64,000 bases of DNA from Shewanella sp. Choline-02u-19 (GCF_002836205.1 NZ_PJBE01000013.1:2480001-2544000), one strand, 5' to 3'; counted from the first letter of the stretch, positions 27,082-36,338 are shown. The notes: generated by a model not told the origin, from the letters alone. Program-made: numbers and translations.

Positions 27082-28146
27082 ATGAAAACTACCCCACTCT
27101 TTTCAGACCGAATTATTAGTTGGTACGATGTCCATGGTCGTAAGCAACTCCCCTGGCAGCAAAGTAAAACCCCATATAAAGTATGGATATCAGAGATTAT
27201 GTTGCAGCAAACCCAAGTTGCCACGGTTATTCCTTACTTTGAAAAGTTTATCGCGCGCTTCCCAAACATCGACACTTTAGCGTCAGCAGACCAAGATGAA
27301 GTGCTGCATCACTGGACTGGCTTAGGTTATTACGCCAGAGCACGTAACCTTCATAAAGCCGCCCAACAAATAGTTGAGCAACATCAAGGTATTTTCCCTG
27401 TCGATTTTGATGATGTACTGGCATTGCCAGGTATAGGTCGCTCGACAGCTGGTGCTGTTCTGTCGTTATCGCTTGGATTAAATCACCCCATCCTTGATGG
27501 CAACGTAAAACGTGTGCTTGCAAGGCATGGCAAAATCGAAGGTTGGCCTGGCAAAAAACCGGTAGAAGATAAACTTTGGCTGCTCACGCAGCAATTAACG
27601 CCAAACGTAGAGATTCAAAAGTATAATCAAGCAATGATGGATATCGGCGCAACGGTATGCACTCGCTCTAAACCCAATTGCCCAGCTTGCCCCGTTGCAA
27701 TTGACTGCCAAGCTCAACTCTCGGGCCGCCAGCTGGAATATCCAGGTAAGAAGCCTAAAAAAGTCATTCCGGTAAAAGCTGCATGGCTACTGGTATTAGA
27801 GCAGCAAAATAATGTCCATTTGCAAAAACGCCCACCGAGTGGGATTTGGGGTGGACTTTGGTGTTTTGCTCAATTTTCGACTAAAGATGAACTAGACGAG
27901 CATTTGAGCAATCAAGCGTACGATATTAGTCATCGCGAGGATTTGGTTGGCTTTAGACACACCTTTAGCCATTTCCACCTCGATATTCAACCCGTTTTAG
28001 TATCAATAAACAAGATTAGCGATAACCAGATCATGGAACAAGACTCCTCTGTCTGGTATAACTTACCTCATCCACCTAAAGTTGGTTTAGCCTCAGCGAC
28101 TGAGCGGATTCTAGCGAGTTTAGGTTCTGTATTAAATAAGGAGTAA
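27082..28146 (+). CDS. mutY: Adenine DNA glycosylase MutY
   Basis: MutY excises adenine mispaired with 8-oxoguanine. The 354-residue protein has the conserved SEIMLQQTQV (about 37). The helix-hairpin-helix LPGIGRSTAGAV (about 116) follows, with the catalytic aspartate in LDGNVKRVLARH (about 139). The 4Fe-4S ligands are spaced CxxxxxxCxxCxxxxxC in the segment CTRSKPNCPACPVAIDC (about 193-209). The C-terminal NUDIX-like 8-oxoG recognition domain (about 225-350) includes RHTFSHFHLD. It is followed after 2 bp by yggX, the usual partner. Confidence 0.96.
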   Translation: MKTTPLFSDRIISWYDVHGRKQLPWQQSKTPYKVWISEIMLQQTQVATVIPYFEKFIARFPNIDTLASADQDEVLHHWTGLGYYARARNLHKAAQQIVEQHQGIFPVDFDDVLALPGIGRSTAGAVLSLSLGLNHPILDGNVKRVLARHGKIEGWPGKKPVEDKLWLLTQQLTPNVEIQKYNQAMMDIGATVCTRSKPNCPACPVAIDCQAQLSGRQLEYPGKKPKKVIPVKAAWLLVLEQQNNVHLQKRPPSGIWGGLWCFAQFSTKDELDEHLSNQAYDISHREDLVGFRHTFSHFHLDIQPVLVSINKISDNQIMEQDSSVWYNLPHPPKVGLASATERILASLGSVLNKE

Positions 28147-28148
28147 TC

Positions 28149-28427
28149 ATGGCTCGCACAGTAAATTGCGTATATTTTAAAAAAGAAGCTGAAGGCTTAG
28201 GATTTCAGCTTTACCCTGGTGATTTAGGCAAGCGTATTTTCGACAATGTGAGTAAAGAAGCTTGGACGCTTTGGCAATCAAAGCAAACCATGCTTATCAA
28301 TGAAAAGAAACTCAACATGATGAATGTCGATGACCGAAAATTCCTAGAAGTGCAGATGGTTAACTTTCTGTTTGAAGGAAAAGATGTCGAGATCGAAGGC
28401 TTTGTTCCTGAAAAAGACGACGAATAG
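28149..28427 (+). CDS. yggX: Probable Fe(2+)-trafficking protein YggX
   Basis: YggX is a small cytoplasmic protein that protects Fe-S clusters from oxidative damage and is proposed to handle Fe2+. The 92-residue product has the family opening MARTVNCVYF with its conserved cysteine at residue 7. It continues with EGLGFQLYPGDLGKRI and a WTLWQSKQTMLINEKKLN block. The start is 2 bp after the mutY stop, with an AAGGAG ribosome site inside the end of mutY, so the genes are co-transcribed. Both serve defence against oxidative damage. Confidence 0.96.
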   Translation: MARTVNCVYFKKEAEGLGFQLYPGDLGKRIFDNVSKEAWTLWQSKQTMLINEKKLNMMNVDDRKFLEVQMVNFLFEGKDVEIEGFVPEKDDE

Positions 28428-28435
28428 CACATATT

Positions 28436-28463
28436 AAAAAAGCGCCGAAAGGCGCCTTTTTTT
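28436..28463. terminator. Terminator between yggX and yceI
   Basis: The GCGCC/GGCGC stem (28442-28446 with 28451-28455) has a GAAA tetraloop, A-runs to the left and T7 to the right with one bulged C. It lies between convergent genes, 9 bp past yggX. Confidence 0.8.
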
Positions 28464-28487
28464 ATGGCTTACAACGTAACAATACGA

Positions 28488-29063
28488 TTACTGACGCATA
28501 CCTTCAACGACGAGGTTTAAGCTAACGTGAGAAGATGCTGGGCCTAAATCCATTTTAATGTCGTAATCTTTTAGCGCAAATTCAGTGCTACCGGTAAATC
28601 CAGCACGATATCCGCCCCAAGGGTCACTTCCCTCTCCTATTGCTTTTGCATCAATCGCTAATGGTTTGGTCACACCGTTTAAGGTGAAATTCCCCTTTAG
28701 TACAAAGTTACCATCACCTTTATCGTCAACCGAGGTAGATTCAAACGTCGCAGTAGGAAATTTTGCAGTATTTAAAAAGTCCGGACTACGTAAATGTTTA
28801 TCACGTTCAGCGTGGTTTGAATCGATACTGGTTGTATTAATGGTGACATTGACCTTTGAATCCGCAATCTTGCTTTGATCAAATGAGAAGTCCCCTTCAA
28901 AAGTATTAAAACGACCTGCTACGAAGCTATAACCTAGATGGCTTACCCTAAACTCTATAGAGGCATGAGCACCTTCGGTGTCGATGACGTAATCTGCTGC
29001 TTGTGCCGTACTCACCATCATCAACGTTGTTGCCAATGCAGTTGCCAATAAACCCTTTTTCAT
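28488..29063 (-). CDS. yceI: YceI family periplasmic lipid/isoprenoid-binding protein
   Basis: YceI proteins form a lipocalin-like barrel that binds polyisoprenoid chains in the periplasm; in E. coli the gene is induced by high pH and osmolarity. From the ATG at 29063 the protein is 191 residues, the E. coli length. It has a signal peptide (about 1-22, ending AQA) and the mature start ADYVIDTEGAHASIEFRV. A GGAG site 8 nt upstream supports this start over an in-frame ATG ten codons earlier. The earlier start would overlap the cytochrome gene and hide the signal peptide. The TFEGDFSFD and GNFTLNGVTKPL blocks are typical. It is the second gene after a cytochrome b561, the same pairing as yceI-yceJ. 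Confidence 0.93.
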   Translation of the reverse strand: MKKGLLATALATTLMMVSTAQAADYVIDTEGAHASIEFRVSHLGYSFVAGRFNTFEGDFSFDQSKIADSKVNVTINTTSIDSNHAERDKHLRSPDFLNTAKFPTATFESTSVDDKGDGNFVLKGNFTLNGVTKPLAIDAKAIGEGSDPWGGYRAGFTGSTEFALKDYDIKMDLGPASSHVSLNLVVEGMRQ

Positions 29064-29085
29064 TGTTATTTTCTCCATATAAAGA

Positions 29086-29637
29086 TTAGTCATTTTTAAT
29101 TTTGATTATTCTGAGTAGTGTTGAATCTTTATCGATAAAGTGATGTTTCAATGCACCAAGTGCATGGATCAGCACTAAACCGATTAAACTGTATGCTGCG
29201 TATTGGTGGATCACGCCGGCGATATCGGCTTGGTCTTCCATAAATACCCCAAGACTGGGTATTTCAAACCAATTAAATACCCATATACCTCGATCGTCAG
29301 CGGTAGAAATTAAGAAACCGCTAACCATAATGACAAGCAGAAGCAGGTATAAAACACCGTGCGTTATATGGCCTGCACTTCTCTCCCATCTTTTATGACT
29401 GGCTAAACTCTTTGGGTTGGGAGTGAACATTCGCCAGAATATTCTGCTAAGCGTCAGCAATAACAATATTAGCCCAACGCTTTTGTGTAGATATGGCGCC
29501 GTTTTGTACCATTCACTGTAATAAGTTAAATCAACCATCCAAAAACCAACGGCAAATAGGCCTATAACGGCTAAAGCAGAAAGCCAATGAAAAAGGATAG
29601 CGACTAGGCCGTAAGACTTTTTTGTATTTAAGAGCAT
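29086..29637 (-). CDS. Cytochrome b561 family protein (YceJ-like)
   Basis: This is a predicted diheme inner-membrane cytochrome b with four transmembrane helices and candidate axial histidines in LFHWLSAL, YLHKSVGLILL, AGHITHGVLY and HQYAAYSLIGLVLIHALGALKHH. It probably shuttles electrons between quinone and a periplasmic acceptor. From the ATG at 29637 it has 183 residues. A GGGGG-containing ribosome site favours this start over an ATG six codons upstream that has none. It lies 22 bp upstream of yceI in the same direction, the yceJ-yceI arrangement of E. coli, so the two are probably one operon. Confidence 0.9.
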   Translation of the reverse strand: MLLNTKKSYGLVAILFHWLSALAVIGLFAVGFWMVDLTYYSEWYKTAPYLHKSVGLILLLLTLSRIFWRMFTPNPKSLASHKRWERSAGHITHGVLYLLLLVIMVSGFLISTADDRGIWVFNWFEIPSLGVFMEDQADIAGVIHQYAAYSLIGLVLIHALGALKHHFIDKDSTLLRIIKIKND

Positions 29638-30004
29638 TACGCCCCCTGAATTCATAAGATGAAATCATCATACATTCTATTTTAGGATATAAAATCAGCA
29701 AATATTGACCTTTACATTCTATTATTTCGAATGGTATTGCTTTTAACGGCACACATAAGCCTCACTATGCAGTGAGGTTTACGTTACTAGCGAAATAATG
29801 TGCCTTCTGCCACACCGTCAGTAATGCAGCTATTGTTCTTTTATTTAGAACTGCACACAAACTAAGCGAACAGTCACGCTAATAACAAAAAGCCCTTGCA
29901 GGATAAATCTCTGCGCTATAATATACGCGCACTCCAAACGATACAGGCTTTCAAAGCTTAGTTTGAAGTAACAAATCTAACGCATATATTTATATAGCTT
30001 AGTT
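29638..30004. other. Intergenic region between the cytochrome b561 gene and the first tRNA pair
   Basis: The region has a small stem-loop (29760-29766 with 29771-29777) and, at 29896-29922, the tRNA promoter. From 29914 onward it is nearly identical to the DNA at 30610 because the whole tRNA unit is duplicated. Nothing else is recognised. Confidence 0.5.
29896..29922 (+). promoter_or_regulatory. Promoter of the first tRNA-Phe/tRNA-Thr unit
   Basis: A consensus -10 box TATAAT (29917-29922) is preceded, 15 nt upstream, by TTGCAG as -35. It is followed by a GC-rich discriminator ACGCGC. The GC-rich discriminator is typical of stringently controlled stable-RNA promoters. Confidence 0.75.
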
Positions 30005-30080
30005 GCCCGAATAGCTCAGTCGGTAGAGCAGAGGATTGAAAATCCTCGTGTCCCTGGTTCGATTCCGGGTTCGGGCACCA
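30005..30080 (+). tRNA. tRNA-Phe (anticodon GAA), copy 1
   Basis: A 76-nt cloverleaf starts GCCCGAA and ends TTCGGGC plus encoded ACCA. The anticodon loop sits on the GAGGATT-GAAAATCCTC arm with anticodon GAA. The T-arm reads CTGGTTCGATTCCGG. It is identical to the copy at 30701-30776. Confidence 0.97.
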
Positions 30081-30132
30081 ACATTTTATAATGAGTTTTT
30101 CTGTGTAAAGAGATAACTTATTAGCAAGATAA

Positions 30133-30208
<76 letters not shown>

Positions 30209-30215
30209 TACAAAC

Positions 30216-30245
30216 AAAAAAGCCACTCAATAGAGTGGCTTTTTT
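30216..30245 (+). terminator. Terminator of the first tRNA unit
   Basis: A 13-bp stem (30216-30228 with 30233-30245) has the core GCCACTC/GAGTGGC, A6 and T7 flanks and an AATA loop, 8 bp past tRNA-Thr. Confidence 0.9.
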
Positions 30246-30591
30246 GTTTTCTAAACTTTCATTTTCTAAGCCTATCCCGTCCTCAGATAAGTTGACACTT
30301 TAGACCCCGATCCAGCAAATACCATCAATAGTAAGCATCCGCAGCTGATATTGAATATCTCGCTCCTCCACTACTCTTTTAATTAGTCGTGATATACAAG
30401 CAGAAAAAGGCTAACTGTAGTGGTCAACTAATTAGGTGGCCAAATTAACTATGCCACTACAAACTCACCTATAAACAAGCTCAAGAGCACCACTGCATTG
30501 TTTTTCTAGACTAATTAATCAGCAAAATAATAGCTTATAGTGATATTTTTGACTGTACGGCTATTTGTTAGGCAGTTATCGAAAAAAGCAC

Positions 30592-30618
30592 TTGCGTGAT
30601 TTAAAGCATCGCTATAAT
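30592..30618 (+). promoter_or_regulatory. Promoter of the second tRNA-Phe/tRNA-Thr unit
   Basis: TATAAT (30613-30618) has TTGCGT (30592-30597) 15 nt upstream and the same ACGCGC discriminator as the first unit. The -35 region differs from copy 1, so the duplicated block starts between the two boxes. Confidence 0.75.
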
Positions 30619-30700
30619 ATACGCGCACTCCAAACGAGACAGGCTTTCAAGGCTTAGTTTGAAGTAACAAATCTAACGCATATATTTATATAGCTTAGTT

Positions 30701-30776
30701 GCCCGAATAGCTCAGTCGGTAGAGCAGAGGATTGAAAATCCTCGTGTCCCTGGTTCGATTCCGGGTTCGGGCACCA
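30701..30776 (+). tRNA. tRNA-Phe (anticodon GAA), copy 2
   Basis: An exact copy of the tRNA-Phe at 30005-30080, with the same encoded CCA end. It is preceded by the same leader sequence. Confidence 0.97.
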
Positions 30777-30815
30777 ACATTTTATAATGAGTTGTTTAAC
30801 TTATTAGCAAGATAA

Positions 30816-30891
<76 letters not shown>

Positions 30892-30898
30892 TAAAAAC

Positions 30899-30928
30899 AA
30901 AAAGGCCACTCATTAGAGTGGCTTTTTT
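30899..30928 (+). terminator. Terminator of the second tRNA unit
   Basis: The GCCACTC/GAGTGGC stem (30905-30911 with 30916-30922) is followed by T6, nearly the same as the terminator of the first unit. Confidence 0.9.
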
Positions 30929-31330
30929 GTATCTGGCGATTATCAGCTCAGTAACCATTATTGATGCGCTTTATAACGACTACAGACACTGCAAATTAGA
31001 TTTTACTACCTCACCCCTCAATTAGCCCCAACTTCAACAGCACAACCGCCTCTCAACGCTAACATTAAACATTGCTGATATATGTATATCCAAGACAGTT
31101 GGACATTCAGTATTAAGTGGAAGTTTAATCTGCTTTAAGCAAGATCAATAACATGCCCTACACGACTGACATTCCCCCCATCCATGAAGAAAGCTTGGGT
31201 GGGTAATGATTGCAGCCTTGGAAAGGGAGCTGCATTCCTACATCCACACGCCAAGTGTTAAACTCGCGAAACGCCTCTTAAAGAAGTATTTCCAAGTCGT
31301 TTAGATATAACGGCACTTTCCTATGTTACA

Positions 31331-31360
31331 AAAACAAAAAAGGGAGCCAATGGCTCCCTT
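31331..31360 (-). terminator. Terminator of nagP
   Basis: A 9-bp stem (31340-31348 with 31352-31360) with an AAT loop is followed on the minus strand by a T-rich tract, 28 bp past the nagP stop. Confidence 0.85.
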
Positions 31361-31387
31361 AAGGTTAGTGGGTTTTAACAAACATAC

Positions 31388-32701
31388 TTACCAACTACGC
31401 ATCTTATGACCCTTTAGGGCGTAGAACAAAATAAAGAGGTAGCAAGGTAAGCATACCCAATAAGCGAGCTGTGTATTCTCAGCAAAGTGAGCAACCTTAC
31501 CAAATATCAAAGGTAGGATGGCTCCACCTGAAATCCCCATAATCAACAACGCTGAACCTTGCGCCGTGAACTTACCTAAGCCTTCAAGTGCTAAAGGCCA
31601 GATTGACGGCCAAACTAACGCATGAGCCAGTCCCATCATGGCTACGAAAGTAACAGTATTAGGAATAACGGGGATCCCGCTCCAGCCCCATAAAACCTCT
31701 GCAATCACAGTACTTTCTGCAGAACTCATTGTTACGCCAATAATGCATAAGATACCGGCAATCGCCGAACCTAATAACGCTTTTTCCTGACTAATGAACC
31801 TGGGGATACAAGTTACGCCAATAATGTAACCCAATACCATAAAGACCATTGTATAAGAGGTTAACGATGCGAAGTTATTCACCCCCAAACTAGCCCCATA
31901 CAAACCAATCGTATCGCCAGCGATCACCTCGACCCCCACATAAGCAAAAAGAGCTAAAGCACCTAAGATAACTTGTGGGAAGTGGGTAATACTGCCTTTA
32001 CTTTGATGCTCTGCAGCTTCTTCAAACTCTAATTCAGGTAATGATGAAAACTTAACTAAGCCAATGAGAAAAGTCAGTGCCACTGCCATATAAATATAGG
32101 GAGTTATCAATCTTGATGAGAGTTCGTTAATTTGCGCGGTACGTTCAACTTCGGTTAACGCCGCTAAATGATCTGCGGTAAAGTTTTCAAAACCAGACAA
32201 AACCAATGCCGTAAACAACAGCGGCACGATGACTCCTGCCCCTTTGTTAATCAAGCCCATGATACTAATACGCATCGCAGCACTTTCTTTAGGACCAATA
32301 AGCACCACATAAGGGTTAGAAGCAGTTTGCAAGATAGTTAAGCCAGTGCCTAATACAAACAATGCGCCTAAAAACAGCATAAAGTTCGCGCTCTGCGCAG
32401 CAGGAATAAACAACAACGAACCGACTGCCATGATAGCGAGGCCAATAGCCATCGCATTTTTATAACCCGTTCTTTTAAGTATCGACGACATCGGCAATGC
32501 CATCACTGTGTAGGCAATATAGAACGCAAACGTCACAAATAACGCTTGAAACTCATTTAGCTCACAAATAATTTTAAGGAATGGGATCAAAGAGCCGTTA
32601 AGCCATGTCACAAATCCGAAGATAAAAAAGAGCACACCTATAATGAACATAGGCAGAATACTGCTCTGAGGGCTGGCTTGGGCCTGAGTCGATGCTGTCA
32701 T
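31388..32701 (-). CDS. nagP: N-acetylglucosamine MFS permease NagP
   Basis: NagP is a major-facilitator sugar:H+ symporter of the FucP/GluP type that imports N-acetylglucosamine across the inner membrane. It replaces the PTS route used by E. coli. The 437-residue protein has about 12 hydrophobic helices, the FucP-like opening block FFIFGFVTWLNGSLIPFLK (about 25-43) and ALFVLGTGLTILQTASNPYV (split around 120). The assignment to GlcNAc rests on its place beside nagX-nagA-nagK-hex and on a NagR-type operator 158 bp upstream. Its own terminator follows the gene. Confidence 0.9.
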   Translation of the reverse strand: MTASTQAQASPQSSILPMFIIGVLFFIFGFVTWLNGSLIPFLKIICELNEFQALFVTFAFYIAYTVMALPMSSILKRTGYKNAMAIGLAIMAVGSLLFIPAAQSANFMLFLGALFVLGTGLTILQTASNPYVVLIGPKESAAMRISIMGLINKGAGVIVPLLFTALVLSGFENFTADHLAALTEVERTAQINELSSRLITPYIYMAVALTFLIGLVKFSSLPELEFEEAAEHQSKGSITHFPQVILGALALFAYVGVEVIAGDTIGLYGASLGVNNFASLTSYTMVFMVLGYIIGVTCIPRFISQEKALLGSAIAGILCIIGVTMSSAESTVIAEVLWGWSGIPVIPNTVTFVAMMGLAHALVWPSIWPLALEGLGKFTAQGSALLIMGISGGAILPLIFGKVAHFAENTQLAYWVCLPCYLFILFYALKGHKMRSW

Positions 32702-32837
32702 GTATTTCTACCTGCTTCTTATTGTAATTAAATTTATGATAACAGCGTGACTTGTTATCCCATCCTTCATTATATTGAATTGCCAACAACAGATTTATAT
32801 CTGTTTTTAGTGTCTACCATTGGCTTTTGTTTCATTG

Positions 32838-32876
32838 ATGTTAAAACATTGCGACCAAAAAGACAACGCTGTCATT
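32838..32876 (-). promoter_or_regulatory. NagR operator and probable promoter of nagP
   Basis: The 18-bp site at 32859-32876 (AAAGACAACGCTGTCATT) is one half-site mismatch from the palindrome seen before nagK. On the minus strand TTGTCT (32861-32866) and TAACAT (32838-32843) are 17 nt apart and could be the -35 and -10 boxes. The operator would then cover the -35. This agrees with repression by NagR, as known in Shewanella. Confidence 0.75.
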
Positions 32877-32963
32877 TGTATCGTTTAACAATTTATATCC
32901 ATAGAGGGACATTGCACTATCAACTATGCAACCACAACCGTTAAGCATCGTAATCACAACCCC

Positions 32964-34127
32964 TTAAACTTTGATGAAGATTGAGCGTTTATACATCCAA
33001 TAAAGCACCAGCCATTGCACTAGTAATAACGCTATCACAGCGATAAGACTTTGAGCAGAAACGGGGAACCATTTTATCACCCCACCAAACAAGCTATCCG
33101 CGGTGTACTGCCAATTGACAATGCTTGTCGCTAAGTAGATCACAATAGCATTACAGCCAATCACGATAAAAGGAAATGCCCATCTGCTTAGCCTCATAAC
33201 ATCAATAACACCATAAAATAGCGCTAACAGCAGCAAGCTCCATCCAGAAGTCACCAGTACAAAACTACTGGTCCACAATGTTTTATTGACAGGAATGATG
33301 GGAGAGATCAACCAACCAATGCCTAATAACGCTAAACCTAGCGTGGTCATCACAGCGACTTTAAACCCTTCACCTTTCACATGTGATTTAACAATAAAAT
33401 GACCGACAAACACGCCAAACAAGCCATTAACCACCGCCGGGATTGTCGATAAGATCCCCTCAGGATCAACGGCAGCATCTTGATAAATCACGCCAGGTAA
33501 TAATAAGCTATCGATGGCCGCATTAATCGACCCTGTTGCAGTGAAGGCGCCAGAATTATCAAGGGTCAAAAAGGGGAAAAGCTGCAATAAGCTGTAACCA
33601 ACCAAAATAGCGATCGTTAAGATCACTTGGGTTCTCAGGCTTGTATGCCAAACTAACAGCGCACAGAAAAACCAAGCAAAGGCAATGCGGCCCAATACAC
33701 TGGCATAGCGAATATCACCAAGTGCCATTGGGAACCCCGTGCCCCAACCATGGTTATAGACCATGCCTAGCAACAACAATAAGGCTAATCGTTTAATCCC
33801 ATGCTGATAAAGCGGCATACGCTCACGCATTGGCAGTTTATCTAGGCGTTTGGGCGATAGCCCAAGAGCCACACCAGATAAAAAGATAAACAGTGGGAAA
33901 ATCAGGTCATAAAAAGTAAAACCATGCCAAGGGCTATGGTGCATTTGCGCGTCTAACCATTTAAAGCCACTCCATCCCGTGAGTAGCACAAGGCCTGCAA
34001 ATATCGCCTCGCCGCCTAAAATCCAAAACATGTCAAAACCACGCAGTGCATCAAGAGACTTAAGCCTTACTTTTTGTTTTTTCTCGTTCGAGCAAGCCTG
34101 CGGCCGGGTGTCATTTATTATTGTCAT
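32964..34127 (-). CDS. nagX: NagX, DUF5009 / heparan-alpha-glucosaminide N-acetyltransferase-like membrane protein
   Basis: NagX is an inner-membrane protein of COG4299, related to lysosomal heparan-alpha-glucosaminide N-acetyltransferase. It is found in the GlcNAc clusters of Shewanella and other marine bacteria. From the ATG at 34127 it has 387 residues and about ten hydrophobic helices. The family opening LKSLDALRGFDMFWILGGEA appears at about 22, and FYDLIFPLFIFLSGVALG at about 75. The AGAG site before this ATG favours it over a GTG three codons upstream. It lies downstream of nagA and upstream of nagP. A role in sugar uptake or modification is inferred from context only. Confidence 0.85.
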   Translation of the reverse strand: MTIINDTRPQACSNEKKQKVRLKSLDALRGFDMFWILGGEAIFAGLVLLTGWSGFKWLDAQMHHSPWHGFTFYDLIFPLFIFLSGVALGLSPKRLDKLPMRERMPLYQHGIKRLALLLLLGMVYNHGWGTGFPMALGDIRYASVLGRIAFAWFFCALLVWHTSLRTQVILTIAILVGYSLLQLFPFLTLDNSGAFTATGSINAAIDSLLLPGVIYQDAAVDPEGILSTIPAVVNGLFGVFVGHFIVKSHVKGEGFKVAVMTTLGLALLGIGWLISPIIPVNKTLWTSSFVLVTSGWSLLLLALFYGVIDVMRLSRWAFPFIVIGCNAIVIYLATSIVNWQYTADSLFGGVIKWFPVSAQSLIAVIALLLVQWLVLYWMYKRSIFIKV

Positions 34128-34245
34128 TAGAAACACTCTTTAAGCAAGTAGATGAACTGGCTACTGCTAGCTCATCGTAGATAATAAAAAGCCCCTATAG
34201 CATGCGCTACAGAGGCTTAGAAAAAGCTAAGGCAACAAGTAGCCT

Positions 34246-35382
34246 TTACGAGCTTGCATAAATCAACTGACCCGCGATAAAGGTTTGCTGCACCTTAAAC
34301 TGATCATTCATCACCACTATGTCTGCTCGCTTTCCTGTCGCAAGTGAGCCAAACTGCTGACTAATCCCTAAAAACTCTGCGGGATACATTGACGCCATTC
34401 TCAATGCTTCTTCTGCAGAGATATCTAACATTGAAATAGTATTTGCCACTGCACCAGCCATATCAAGGACACAGCCAGCAAGTTCGCCAGTAACGGCATT
34501 TAACCTATCACCGACACGTAATACTTGCGTGCCAAATAACTCAAAACTCACCTCGCCATCAAGCCCAACGGGTGGCATAGCATCGGTGACTAACATGACT
34601 TTTCCCCGCGGCTTGGCATTAATGGCCACTTTAGCAGCTGTAGGATGAACATGATGACCATCAACAATCAGTCCACACCAGGCATCAGTACTTTCAAGCG
34701 CCGCACCGACCATTCCAGGGTTTCGAGAACCAAAAGCAGACATCGCATTAAACAAATGAGTAAAACCAGTAGCGCCTGCATCTAATGCCGCTTTGACCGT
34801 ATCATAGTCAGCATTAGAATGGCCAAGACACACTTTTACATCAGCCTTAACTAACGCTGCAATGACATCTGGAGAGACGTTTTCAGGCGCAAGTGTGACC
34901 ACTTTTATGCCTAAGTCTTGACGGCTAAAAATATTAAGTTCGGCATCTGAAATACGCCTAATATGCGGCTGAGGGTGTACACCCTTTTTCGGTACCGATA
35001 GGTGTGGCCCTTCAAAGTGCACTCCAATCACACCAGCACTGCCATGCTCAATGGCATCAGCCACCGCATCCGCAGCTTGCTCCATAACACTAAAATCATC
35101 AGTAATTAAAGTGGGCAAATAAGCGGTTGTGCCAAACTTTGCGTGTGCTTGCCCAATCGCCTCAATTCCTTTCCTCGTCGGTGATGAATTAAATAATACG
35201 CCACCACCGCCATTGACTTGTACATCAATAAAACCAGGGGTAATGCTACCGTCAACCCGTGACTCTTTTGCGCCTTTTACGGTATCAAAAGCAAGAATAT
35301 GTCCATCTTCAACGGTGACAGGTAGATCATGATGAAACTGCTGACCATCAAAAATACGGTCTGCGATTAATGTTTGCTTCAT
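34246..35382 (-). CDS. nagA: N-acetylglucosamine-6-phosphate deacetylase
   Basis: NagA hydrolyses GlcNAc-6-P to GlcN-6-P and acetate. The 378-residue amidohydrolase has the metal-binding glutamate in HFEGPHLS (about 124). Histidines follow in LGHSNADY (about 192) and THLFNAMS (about 213), then the substrate-binding VDGHHVHP and the catalytic VTDAMPP (about 271). The ATG at 35382 is preferred over a TTG two codons earlier because it has the better-spaced GAGTGAG site. It follows nagK by 59 bp on the same strand. The glucosamine-6-P deaminase gene usually found near here is absent. Confidence 0.94.
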   Translation of the reverse strand: MKQTLIADRIFDGQQFHHDLPVTVEDGHILAFDTVKGAKESRVDGSITPGFIDVQVNGGGGVLFNSSPTRKGIEAIGQAHAKFGTTAYLPTLITDDFSVMEQAADAVADAIEHGSAGVIGVHFEGPHLSVPKKGVHPQPHIRRISDAELNIFSRQDLGIKVVTLAPENVSPDVIAALVKADVKVCLGHSNADYDTVKAALDAGATGFTHLFNAMSAFGSRNPGMVGAALESTDAWCGLIVDGHHVHPTAAKVAINAKPRGKVMLVTDAMPPVGLDGEVSFELFGTQVLRVGDRLNAVTGELAGCVLDMAGAVANTISMLDISAEEALRMASMYPAEFLGISQQFGSLATGKRADIVVMNDQFKVQQTFIAGQLIYASS

Positions 35383-35441
35383 TTGCAACTCACTCTATGT
35401 ATTGACGATACCATCAACGAAATAAAAACAGCTTATCGCGC

Positions 35442-36338
35442 CTATTTTTTAGCATGCTCCTGCTGGGCATAAAATGCAGCACCCCATTCTGGCGGTCTTA
35501 ATGTGGGCGACATTCTAGCCGTGACGTCATCATCTAGCCATGGTGCTAGCGGCTCAGCTAGCCCACCAATCATCGAAAAACGTGGCGGTGTGATGGCAAA
35601 GAGCTTTCTCGCGAGCTCACTAATATAACTAGCACCTTCACGTACAATATCCTGAGCCACGCCATCTTTGCGCTGTGCAGACTCAAACACCATGCGCGCT
35701 AATTTGGCATAAGTACTAGAAGATTGACCTGCCAAATTCTCAACGATACCCATCGCATTATTAACATTGAAATGAGTAAATAGACGCGAGGTGAGTATGG
35801 TTTTTTCGCCGAACCCGTCCAAGTCTAATAATGCTTGTTCACTGGCTTTTTGCCCAAGCCAAGCACCACTACCTTTATCACCTAAGCCAAAACCATGGCC
35901 GCCTAAGCAAAGCTCTTTACCGCCAACATGAGCATAACCACAAGAGCCCGTTCCGGTAATGATGACTGCGCCATCGCCACCTTTGTGCGCGCCGATACAG
36001 GCAGTATGAAGATCTGTGGTGAGATACATGCAAGCAAATGGGTGTTGCCAGTCCATCACATCTTGGAAAAATCTAGAGACATTAACACCCGCTAGCCCCA
36101 GCCCCGCGATTAAACGCTTACTGTCTGTACTTTTAAGCCCTGCGTCAGCCAATGCAAGCTGAGTTGATTCTTCAATAGATTGGAATGTTTGAGCTAAACC
36201 ATGCAAGGGATTTGCGCGCCCCGCAACACCGGTGCCCACAATGCTGAAATCGCCAGTATATATTGTTGCTCGACATTTACTGCCGCCACCATCAATGCCT
36301 ATATACAAGGATGCTTCTTCCGCCTGGCCTATACCCAT
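35442..36338 (-). CDS. nagK: N-acetylglucosamine kinase (BadF/BadG/BcrA ATPase family)
   Basis: NagK phosphorylates cytoplasmic GlcNAc to GlcNAc-6-P. It belongs to the BadF/BadG/BcrA/BcrD ATPase fold, not the ROK family of E. coli NagK, as is usual in Shewanella. From the ATG at 36338 it has 299 residues: phosphate-1 motif YIGIDGGGSKCRATI near the N-terminus, ITGTGSCGY (about 125) and GLGDKGSGAWLG (about 150). An AGAGG site 6 nt before this ATG favours it over an upstream in-frame start. It heads nagK-nagA-nagX, and a NagR-type operator lies 93 bp upstream. Confidence 0.92.
   Translation of the reverse strand: MGIGQAEEASLYIGIDGGGSKCRATIYTGDFSIVGTGVAGRANPLHGLAQTFQSIEESTQLALADAGLKSTDSKRLIAGLGLAGVNVSRFFQDVMDWQHPFACMYLTTDLHTACIGAHKGGDGAVIITGTGSCGYAHVGGKELCLGGHGFGLGDKGSGAWLGQKASEQALLDLDGFGEKTILTSRLFTHFNVNNAMGIVENLAGQSSSTYAKLARMVFESAQRKDGVAQDIVREGASYISELARKLFAITPPRFSMIGGLAEPLAPWLDDDVTARMSPTLRPPEWGAAFYAQQEHAKK

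Larger units (their letters stand above)
30209..30700. other. Spacer between the two tRNA units
   Basis: The spacer holds the first terminator, about 345 bp without recognisable genes, and then the second promoter and leader. The leader from 30610 repeats that of the first unit with only a few changes. Confidence 0.6.
30892..31387. other. Intergenic region between the tRNA units and nagP
   Basis: The region contains the second tRNA terminator and the nagP terminator at its two ends. The roughly 400 bp between show no gene, repeat or operator I can support. Confidence 0.5.
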
